In this document: positions 24,368 to 30,048 of the stretch, piece by piece
Position numbering within the stretch: the first letter of the stretch is position 1
How the letters are laid out: every line of letters starts with the position of its first letter
Position numbers and translations under genes: made by a program
Assembly (NCBI GenBank): GCA_041485845.1
Contig: JBGPKH010000024.1
Location: forward strand, 1-30,048
Direction of reading: 5' to 3'
Origin: OMOG01 sp041485845
GTDB taxonomy: Bacteria; Acidobacteriota; Terriglobia; Bryobacterales; Bryobacteraceae
Length of the DNA: 30,048 bases
Notes under the pieces: generated by a model
Databases searched by the model: none
Told to the model about the DNA's origin: nothing
What the model saw: the letters and a program-made list of their open reading frames with translations, nothing else

Positions 24368-24781
24368 TCAAGGCACCACCTCAAACGGAGTGATGCCGTC
24401 GATCCGGTATACCCGAAAGTCACGGTCCAGTGTGAAAATGCGGTGGAGTCGTTGAGCTTCAGCCGCGGCAACGAGCGAAGCATCCGCAAGATCCATCGGG
24501 GTGTCGGCGTACTTCTGCATAAGCGCCCTGATCCGAGAAGTCTCAGATTCCGCCGGCTGGTGAATTCTCAAAGAGCCACGCTCAACGAACTGCCAGAGAG
24601 TTTCTTGGCCAGTCCATCCTTTGAGGTCACCGAGAAAGTACGTGGCCTCTGTCAAGCAGGGCCATGTGGTCACGAGGGGACTGGAAATGGTACGCAGGGT
24701 GGCGACGCCCGTGCGGTGTACTTCCCCCTGGCCGCGATCAATCAACGCAACCAGGGGACCCGCGTCAGCCAAGGTGCTCAC
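24368..24781 (-). CDS. PIN-domain toxin (VapC-like RNase)
   Basis: A 137-residue PIN nuclease. The expected acidic active-site residues are present: Asp6 (LADAGPLVAL), Glu45 (CLTEATYFL), Asp97/Asp100 (MDLADASLVA) and Asp119/Asp121 (TLDRDFRVY). VapC-type toxins cleave RNA, often tRNA, when freed from the antitoxin. The start is GTG 24781, overlapping the antitoxin stop by four bases (GTGA), the usual coupled arrangement. The target is not predictable from sequence. Confidence 0.92.
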   Translation of the reverse strand: MSTLADAGPLVALIDRGQGEVHRTGVATLRTISSPLVTTWPCLTEATYFLGDLKGWTGQETLWQFVERGSLRIHQPAESETSRIRALMQKYADTPMDLADASLVAAAEAQRLHRIFTLDRDFRVYRIDGITPFEVVP

Positions 24782-25044
24782 GGTCTCCGAAGTCCTTGAC
24801 TCTCGAGCTTCGCGGCGACAAGTTCGCCCACTGGCGTTCGAGTGCGGCCGCTCCGCGGCTCTTCCGCGCTATTGACGACGCCGAGAAGGTCCTGGAGGGA
24901 CTCAGCCAACGGACGATTTTCGAGCGATCCAGAGTTGGCAGTCAGAGTTGCGGCGATCCAGCCTTCGGGGGTAAGACCGTTCTCCCGGGCGGCCCGTTCC
25001 AGGTTCCGGTAAAGTTCGTCCGGCAGTTCGATAGTCCGGCTCAT
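24778..25044 (-). CDS. ribbon-helix-helix-type antitoxin
   Basis: An 88-residue protein upstream of and overlapping the PIN toxin. The N-terminus 'SRTIELPDELYRNLERAARE' followed by GLTPEGWIAATL fits a ribbon-helix-helix DNA-binding domain. The C-terminal region (about 50-88, rich in charged and flexible residues, ending ESQGLRRP) would bind and block the toxin. ATG 25044 has a GAGG ribosome site nine bases upstream. An inverted repeat overlapping its promoter (25059-25072) suggests autoregulation. Confidence 0.85.
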   Translation of the reverse strand: MSRTIELPDELYRNLERAARENGLTPEGWIAATLTANSGSLENRPLAESLQDLLGVVNSAEEPRSGRTRTPVGELVAAKLESQGLRRP

Positions 25045-25058
25045 AAGGCGCCTCGCTC

Positions 25059-25094
25059 CTATCATAGGATAGTCGCTTTCGTCAGGATTCTCAA
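25059..25094 (-). promoter_or_regulatory. toxin-antitoxin promoter with overlapping operator
   Basis: On the minus strand, TTGAGA (25094-25089) and TATCCT (25071-25066) are spaced by exactly 17 bases. The inverted repeat CTATC-ATAG-GATAG (25059-25072) covers the -10 box. RHH antitoxins bind such palindromes to repress their own operon. The repeat is seen directly; the regulatory role is inferred. Confidence 0.5.
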
Positions 25095-25293
25095 AGAGGT
25101 TGCTCTGGCTCCGTGGCGTAGTGTGCGCGGATGTGGCGCGTCTCGAATATCGGGAACGAATTGGCAAGCTGAGCGAGCGCGAGGGCGATCGTCCCGATCG
25201 CGGAAATTCAATAAGACCGGGGTAATTTTCAGATTCCTGCTCAGAGCCAGAAAACAAGGGTTGACAAAATCGGCGCTGGAACTTCGGGCTAGG

Positions 25294-26616
25294 TTAGGCG
25301 CCAGGATTCGCATTCGCCACTGGCAGCAGCAGTTCCACCGCCAGGCCGGGCTGCGCATTCCTGGCCCGGATGGACCCCTTGTGCAGCTCGATCGCGCGGC
25401 GCGCAATCGAAAGTCCCAGTCCGATGCCGCCGCTCGATCGGTCGCGATGGCTTTCCACCCGGTAGAACGGATCGAACAGCCGCGGCAGCGCCTCCTCGGG
25501 CACACCCGGTCCGCGATCGCGCACATTCATTACCGCCGCGCCGTTGTTGCGCGCCAGCGAGACTTCCACGGAAGATCCGCGTGGCGCGTAGCGGATGGCG
25601 TTGCGAATCACGTTCTCCACCGCGCGCCGCAGCAGTTCGGGATCGCCTTCGACGGTAACCGGCTCGCGCCGGTCATAGACCAGACGGCATCCGTGCGCGG
25701 CCGCCTCGATGGCAGCGTCGTCCACCAGTTGTTGCACCAGCTCATCCAGCCGCACCGGGTGGCGGCCGAGCGATGCCGGATCGCCCTCCGCGCGCGTCAC
25801 CTGAAGAAGCTGCCCTACCAGCGCGTTCAACCGATCGGACTCCTTCTGGATGCGATTGAGCGCGGAGTTGAGATCCTCGCCCGAGCGCGCCAGTTCCACC
25901 GCCACGCCCAGCCGCGCCAGCGGCGAGCGCAGCTCGTGCGAGATGTCGAGCAGCAGGCGGCGCTCCGCCTCGAGCAGCGTTTCGATACGGCTCGCCATGC
26001 GGTCGAACGTGCGCGCAAGCTGTCCCATCTCGTCGCGGCGCGTGGAGTTCACCCGCGCCGAAAAATCGCCGCGGCCGAATCGCGCCACCGCTTTCTGGAT
26101 GGCGCGCAGCGGACTGGTCAGGTGGAAGGCCAGCCAATAGCACAGCACGATCGCCGCCGCCATCATGAACAGGTGCTCCGGCATCAGGAACCACGCCCCT
26201 GGCGTTCGCCGCGGCACGATCAGGAAGAACCAGTACTTTCCGTCATCGGCGACGCGCGCCACCATGCCGTCACCCGCGCCGATGAACGGAAACGCGCTTC
26301 GACGCCGCGCCCGGCGCACCAGGCCGGAGCGATCCTCGCCGGTCAGCAGGTCGCGGCCGTTCTCGTCGCTCAGGATTCCCTTCGCCTCGTAGATCTGTCG
26401 CAGATTTTCCATGAAGGACTGCAACGCCGGCCGGCCCCCGGTTTCATAGGTGACGCGGGCTTCTTCCAGTTGAAACTTCACCAGGCGCGCGCCGGGAGCC
26501 TGCTGGTCGGAAGCGTTCTGATTGACGCTGAGCGCCGAAATGAACGCCGACCCCACCACAAAGATGGCCAGCGTGCACCAGAACCACAGCAGGATCTTGG
26601 CAAAGAGCGTCCTCAT
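25294..26616 (-). CDS. sensor histidine kinase, CpxA-like
   Basis: A 440-residue inner-membrane sensor. Transmembrane segments at about 8-29 and 147-166 bracket a periplasmic domain of about 115 residues. A HAMP domain (about 167-218) follows, then the HisKA box DISHELRSPLARL (phospho-acceptor His227), and a HATPase domain with NVIRNAIRYAP, DRGPGVPEEALPRLFDPFYR and GGIGLGLSIARR. The layout matches CpxA-type kinases. ATG 26616 overlaps the regulator stop by four bases. The location beside a CpxP-like gene supports an envelope-stress role. The stop is followed by 249 bp before the antitoxin start, so no further cistron is obvious. Confidence 0.94.
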   Translation of the reverse strand: MRTLFAKILLWFWCTLAIFVVGSAFISALSVNQNASDQQAPGARLVKFQLEEARVTYETGGRPALQSFMENLRQIYEAKGILSDENGRDLLTGEDRSGLVRRARRRSAFPFIGAGDGMVARVADDGKYWFFLIVPRRTPGAWFLMPEHLFMMAAAIVLCYWLAFHLTSPLRAIQKAVARFGRGDFSARVNSTRRDEMGQLARTFDRMASRIETLLEAERRLLLDISHELRSPLARLGVAVELARSGEDLNSALNRIQKESDRLNALVGQLLQVTRAEGDPASLGRHPVRLDELVQQLVDDAAIEAAAHGCRLVYDRREPVTVEGDPELLRRAVENVIRNAIRYAPRGSSVEVSLARNNGAAVMNVRDRGPGVPEEALPRLFDPFYRVESHRDRSSGGIGLGLSIARRAIELHKGSIRARNAQPGLAVELLLPVANANPGA

Positions 26617-27305
26617 TCGGCGGCGGCGTCCTCCGGCGTGCGGGCGAACTGGTAGCCCACTCCGCGAATGGTCTTAATCAGGTTTTCGCCCCGATCGAGC
26701 TTCTTCCGCAGGTGGCTGATGTGCATGTCGATAGACCGGTCGAAGGCGGTTGCCTTGCGGTTGTAGAAATTTTCCATCAGGGCGTCGCGCGACAGGACCC
26801 GGCCGGCGGAGCGCATCAGCATTTCCAGGGTGTCGAACTCGAAGGTCGTGAGCTCCACGTACTGGCCGTTGGAGAAGACTTCGCGCGTGCCGGGATCGAG
26901 GATCACGCCGTTCACTTCCAGACGGCTGGACGGCGGCTCGCTGCGCGGCCCGTAGCGCCGCAGGATGGCGCGGATTCGGGCCGCCAGCTCGCGCGGGTTG
27001 AACGGCTTCGGCAGATAGTCGTCGGCCCCCAGTTCCAGCCCGATGATGCGGTCCACGTCTTCGCCGCGCGCCGTCAGCATGATCACCGGGACCTTGCTGC
27101 GCTGGCGCAAGCGGCGCAAAATCTCGAAGCCGTCGATGCCCGGCAGCATGACGTCGAGCACCACCAGGTCCACGCCCGGCTGGAGCGCCTTTTCCAGTCC
27201 GCGGCGCCCTTCGTGCTCGCATTCCACGCTGAACCCTTCCCGCTTCAAAAACTCGATCAGGAGAGAGCAGAGCTCCGCGTCGTCGTCAATGAGTAAGATG
27301 GGCAC
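26613..27305 (-). CDS. OmpR/CpxR-family response regulator
   Basis: A 230-residue regulator. The receiver domain has the acidic pocket LIDDDAE (Asp7-9), phospho-acceptor Asp51 (VVLDVMLPG), TARGE and LPKPFNP. An OmpR-type winged helix (VELTTFEFDTLEMLM, RSIDMHISHLRKKLD, IKTIRGVGYQF) follows. The start is GTG 27305. It is transcribed ahead of and overlaps the kinase. Just upstream lies a divergent CpxP-like gene, with GTAAG/GTAAA half-sites between them, so it probably controls both directions. Confidence 0.95.
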   Translation of the reverse strand: MPILLIDDDAELCSLLIEFLKREGFSVECEHEGRRGLEKALQPGVDLVVLDVMLPGIDGFEILRRLRQRSKVPVIMLTARGEDVDRIIGLELGADDYLPKPFNPRELAARIRAILRRYGPRSEPPSSRLEVNGVILDPGTREVFSNGQYVELTTFEFDTLEMLMRSAGRVLSRDALMENFYNRKATAFDRSIDMHISHLRKKLDRGENLIKTIRGVGYQFARTPEDAAAE

Positions 27306-27360
27306 GGCTAAAATTTACCACGCGCGGATTCGAACGCGCGTAAGGGTTGGTCTGGCGATT

Positions 27361-27375
27361 GTAAGAGTTCGTAAA
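27361..27375 (+). promoter_or_regulatory. CpxR-box-like site in the divergent regulator/cpxP-like promoter
   Basis: GTAAG-AGTTC-GTAAA matches the enterobacterial CpxR consensus GTAAA-N5-GTAAA at nine of ten positions. Another GTAAG lies 21 bp upstream (27340-27344), and a TTTAC (27314-27318) is present on the other strand. It sits 68 bp before the CpxP-like ATG. Confidence 0.5.
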
Positions 27376-27442
27376 CCGGCGGACGGACCGCAACCACCGG
27401 GGCTCTTTGGGGTTCAGTAAAGCGAACGAGGTAACTGACCCC

Positions 27443-27886
27443 ATGACAAAGTATTTGAAATTCGTGGCAGCGGCGGCGCTCGCCGCGGGAATGGCATTCG
27501 CGCAAGCTCCGGCGCCCGCACCCGGCAAGATCAAACCGCGAGCCATGGTGCGGCGCAGAGTTATGAAAACCCTGGATCTGACCGCCGCCCAAAAGCAGCA
27601 GGCCAAGACCATCTTCCAGCAGGCCAGGCAGAACTCCGCACCCATCCGCCAGCAGTTGCAGCAGAACCGCGAGGCGATGGCCACCGCGGTGAAGGCCAAC
27701 GACACCGCGCAAATCCAATCGCTCGCCAGCCGGCAGGGGACCTTGCAGGGACAGGCGGCCGCGATCCGCGCGGAATCGATGGCGAAATTCTACAGCAACC
27801 TCACTCCCGACCAGCGCACCAAAGCCGACCAGATGCGGCAGAGGGTCCAGCAGCGCATGCAGCGACGCAAAGGCAACAACGGCTAA
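27443..27886 (+). CDS. CpxP/Spy-like periplasmic LTXXQ protein
   Basis: A 147-residue secreted helical protein. The signal peptide is MTKYLKFVAAAALAAGMAFA. The mature part is Gln/Ala/Arg-rich with two LTxxQ motifs (LDLTAAQKQQ and NLTPDQRTK), the hallmark of the CpxP/Spy chaperone family, which bind unfolded proteins and can restrain the Cpx kinase. ATG 27443 is preferred over an upstream in-frame start at 27407 because it begins the signal peptide, and GAGG lies 12 bases before it. It is divergent from the Cpx-like regulator/kinase pair, the arrangement seen for cpxP and cpxRA in enterobacteria. A 30-bp inverted repeat follows the stop after 10 bases. Confidence 0.88.
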   Translation: MTKYLKFVAAAALAAGMAFAQAPAPAPGKIKPRAMVRRRVMKTLDLTAAQKQQAKTIFQQARQNSAPIRQQLQQNREAMATAVKANDTAQIQSLASRQGTLQGQAAAIRAESMAKFYSNLTPDQRTKADQMRQRVQQRMQRRKGNNG

Positions 27887-27896
27887 AGAAATCCGG

Positions 27897-27966
27897 CCGC
27901 AGATAAACGCAGATGAACGCGGATAACTCCATTGTCTTATCTGCGTTCATCTGCGTTCATCTGCGG
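27897..27966. repeat. 30-bp inverted repeat with 10-base loop between convergent genes
   Basis: 27897-27926 and 27937-27966 are reverse complements at 28 of 30 positions around the loop CTCCATTGTC. Each arm contains tandem near-copies of an 'ACGCAGATGA'-like unit. Similar CGCAGATGAACGCAGAT sequences are widespread as intergenic repeats. It ends the CpxP-like transcript region and supplies the last codons of the GMC gene (PQMNADERR, stop 27939-27937), and may work as a two-way terminator. Confidence 0.85.
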
Positions 27967-30048
27967 CTCAATCAATTTCTTGTCCGCAAAGATCTTCGCG
28001 AACGTGTAAATGCTCTGCATGGGATTCGCCCCGATCGACGTCGGAAACACGCTCACATCCACCACGTAGAGCCCTTCCGTCCCCCACACCCGAAAATCCC
28101 CGGACACCACGCTGTTTCCAGCCCTGGTCCCCATCTTATTGGTAGCCTGCAAGTGCGCCGAAGTCACCAGCGTCCGATTGGGAATGAAGCGCAGTCTCTT
28201 TTCCACCAGATCCGCCTGCCGGATGTCAGTCAGAACCGTCTCCCGCAACTCGTCCTTCGACCTCCCGCCTAGAATATCCTCGGTGGTCGGCAGGTACACC
28301 TTCTTCGCGCCCGCCCGGAACATCGCGCGCACGGCCAGCGCCACGCCCCGGCGGAACCGCTGCTTGTCGGCCTCCGAAAGCGTGTATTCAATCTGCGGCT
28401 CGCCGCTGGCATCCAGGACCACGCGATTCTGCGGCGAGGGCGTATCCACCAGCATCACGCCGAACCCCGCGAGATTGCGGTACGCCATCAGCATCTCGAA
28501 GGAATGCCGCGGCGGCCCCGGCGACATCACTGCCGCGTACAGCGGCTCCGCCGACATCGCCTCCAGCGCGAATCCCTCCGTCACCAGGTAGTCGTCCACG
28601 AACACCGAGGCCTGCGTGCCCGAGAGCGCATCGATAGTGTGGTCGAACAGGCCCATCACCGGCATCGAGGCGTGCAACACCGCGCCCCGTCCGATCTGGC
28701 CGTTGGGCACCTTGGACCGCAGCAGAATCGTGGCCGACCCCAGCGCTCCGGCAGACAGGATCACCTGGCGCGCCCGTATCGTCACCAGCTTTCCCGCGGA
28801 AATCCCCAGCCCGTTCGGATCCCCAAGCACGCCGGACCGTTCCAACGCCCGCCGCACCAACACTTCGACCCCTTGCGCCTTCCACCGGCCGTCGAACACC
28901 ACGCGCCGCACGCCGGCATCGGGAATCATGCTGAGCGGATTCCGCTCGTCCACCAGCGCCTTGAGGATCAACTCGCTCGCGGCCGACCGTTTATCCGTGA
29001 CCGGATATGGCGATTGGCCGGGAGGCCAGGTGTTCAGGTCGTACAGCTTCGGATGCAGTCCCAGGCTCTTCGCGCCGTCCCACAACGTCCGGTTGTTGGC
29101 GTTGATCTCGCGCTCCGAGAGCACTCGGGTGCCCACCGCCGGCTTCACCCACTCGTACGCCCTGGCCAACTGATCGAGCGTAAATTCGCCGTTTCCGATC
29201 CGCCCCTCGCGCCGCCAGCCGGCAATCTTCGCCTGAATACTCGGCAGCGTGGGCGCGAAACACAAATCGACATTCACCAGCGACCCGCCGCCAACCGCCA
29301 TCCCGTTGCGAATGAAGATCGCTCCATCGGCCGAAGTCCGCGTGCCGTTGCTCTCCTTCAGCTCGTCGATCAGCCTCGTCTCCATCGCGCCGGGCACGGT
29401 GAACGAGCCGCGTTCCAGCAGCACCACGCGCTTGCCACCGCGCCGCAGTTCGTGCGCCAGCACCGCGCCGGCCGGCCCGCTGCCCACAATCAGGTAGTCG
29501 ATTTCGCCATCGCGGTGAGTCACCTCCTCCTTCTCGCGGTCGTAGCGCAGCCGCGTGGGAGGGAGTTTGGGTGTGTGCGACTGGATGAACGCATCCGGCG
29601 CGTACAAGTTCAGCCTGACCCCGGTGAGCGGCTCCTGCAGCGCGCCATACGTCTGCCGCAAATACAGGTTCCGGATGTTCATCGCCAGGCGCCTGGGCTC
29701 ATTGGACGAGCAGGTGTGCAGCAGGATAAGCGCGCGCGTCTGCTGCGCTGCGGGGAGTCGATCGAATGCCGTCGCGCCCGCGGTCCTCAGGAAATCGGAC
29801 ATGCCGCAGGCCGCGCCGAAGCTCCGCAGATCGGCCAACCGCGTGAGCAGCGCGCGAAACGACGGCGCCTGGCCGGCCACCGACCACATCCCGTCCCTGG
29901 CTTGCTGGAGCATGGCCGCCACCTGCGGCTTGTCCGGCACGTCGTTCACCGGCAGATACGAGGCGAACACTGCATCGTGCGTGGCCCGCAACGGATCGCC
30001 GGCCAGCGCGGGCGAAGCCAGCCACAGCGCCGCCAGAGCGCATGCGAG
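27937..30048 (-). CDS. secreted GMC-type FAD oxidoreductase (5' end off the window)
   Basis: The frame is open through the right edge. Its first visible residues, 'LACALAALWLASPALAGDPL', are the end of a signal peptide, so the start lies beyond 30048. A helical N-terminal region of about 150 residues (PDKPQVAAMLQQARDGM...) precedes the GMC core: FAD fold IDYLIVGSGPAGAVLAHEL, GGGSLVNVDLCF, and the C-terminal SAHLQATNKMGTRAG and 'VVDVSVFPTSIGANPMQSIY', carrying the expected His and Asn. GMC enzymes oxidise alcohols, sugars or sterols; the N-terminal region and export suggest a membrane- or periplasm-linked dehydrogenase, but the substrate cannot be told. The last residues come from a 30-bp inverted repeat. 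Confidence 0.93.
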   Translation of the reverse strand, partial: LACALAALWLASPALAGDPLRATHDAVFASYLPVNDVPDKPQVAAMLQQARDGMWSVAGQAPSFRALLTRLADLRSFGAACGMSDFLRTAGATAFDRLPAAQQTRALILLHTCSSNEPRRLAMNIRNLYLRQTYGALQEPLTGVRLNLYAPDAFIQSHTPKLPPTRLRYDREKEEVTHRDGEIDYLIVGSGPAGAVLAHELRRGGKRVVLLERGSFTVPGAMETRLIDELKESNGTRTSADGAIFIRNGMAVGGGSLVNVDLCFAPTLPSIQAKIAGWRREGRIGNGEFTLDQLARAYEWVKPAVGTRVLSEREINANNRTLWDGAKSLGLHPKLYDLNTWPPGQSPYPVTDKRSAASELILKALVDERNPLSMIPDAGVRRVVFDGRWKAQGVEVLVRRALERSGVLGDPNGLGISAGKLVTIRARQVILSAGALGSATILLRSKVPNGQIGRGAVLHASMPVMGLFDHTIDALSGTQASVFVDDYLVTEGFALEAMSAEPLYAAVMSPGPPRHSFEMLMAYRNLAGFGVMLVDTPSPQNRVVLDASGEPQIEYTLSEADKQRFRRGVALAVRAMFRAGAKKVYLPTTEDILGGRSKDELRETVLTDIRQADLVEKRLRFIPNRTLVTSAHLQATNKMGTRAGNSVVSGDFRVWGTEGLYVVDVSVFPTSIGANPMQSIYTFAKIFADKKLIEPQMNADERR

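Noticed and set aside
24664..26655. 663-codon plus-strand frame opposite the toxin pair and sensor kinase
   Set aside because: Antisense to genes with clear motifs; the composition (Arg/His/Gln-rich) is typical of shadow frames.
27321..27340. tRNA T-arm-like sequence on the minus strand (GCGCG-TTCGAAT-C-CGCGC) near the regulator start
   Set aside because: Only about 28 bases separate a possible acceptor strand from the T-arm, too few for D and anticodon arms. It is more simply a palindrome in the divergent promoter.

Overview
The window looks like a high-GC chromosomal segment of an acidobacterium of the Bryobacterales/Solibacter type. The main evidence is that two large secreted proteins (an NHL-repeat protein and a subtilase) end in the 'VVNxAS...VAPGxxVxIxGxxLGP' domain known from Solibacter (TIGR03437-like). 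Twin-hairpin repeats and many small secreted or TPR proteins fit the same group. No rRNA, tRNA, CRISPR array, phage or integrative element was found.

Layout. 1-1465: an edge-truncated MFS transporter and yceI, both on the minus strand and translationally coupled. 1488-2076: a decayed REP-associated tyrosine transposase (RAYT) between 50-bp inverted twin-hairpin ends, lying in the yceI/icd divergent promoter space. 2140-4093: icd (long Thermus-type isocitrate dehydrogenase) and purE. 4094-4756: a convergent non-coding stretch with hairpins and a probable gene remnant. 4757-7555: a secreted NHL-repeat protein split by an in-frame TAG. 7696-9842: threonine aldolase and a HemW-like radical SAM protein, overlapping by 4 bp. 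9872-14118: a secreted unknown, a Yip1/TPR membrane protein, a Ste24/M48 protease (apparently frameshifted behind its signal peptide), a Uma2 nuclease-fold protein and a MerR regulator.

14158-20013 is a minus-strand operon: a secreted toroid-type protein resembling heparinase/polysaccharide lyases, then a rhamnose-type (CUT2) ABC importer. In the importer, the second permease and the RhaS-like binding protein are one continuous ORF. 20041-20583 has no protein gene but holds a probable structured small RNA with its own promoter and terminator, a second terminator-like element, and a REP copy. 20584-24326 carries a small four-cysteine protein and a secreted subtilase. 24368-25044 is a PIN-domain toxin/antitoxin pair with a likely self-regulated promoter. 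25294-27886 is a Cpx-like module: sensor kinase, response regulator, and a divergent CpxP/Spy-like periplasmic protein with a GTAAG-N5-GTAAA box between them. 27937 to the right edge is a secreted GMC oxidoreductase whose last codons lie in a 30-bp inverted repeat.

The most interesting items are the candidate RNA at about 20149-20303 (and the switch-like element at 20431-20520), the RhaQ-RhaS fusion with an internal start signal, the Cpx-like regulatory module, the covarying REP family, and several precise gene breaks (TAG in the NHL gene, frameshifts in the RAYT and M48 genes) that could be real or sequence errors.
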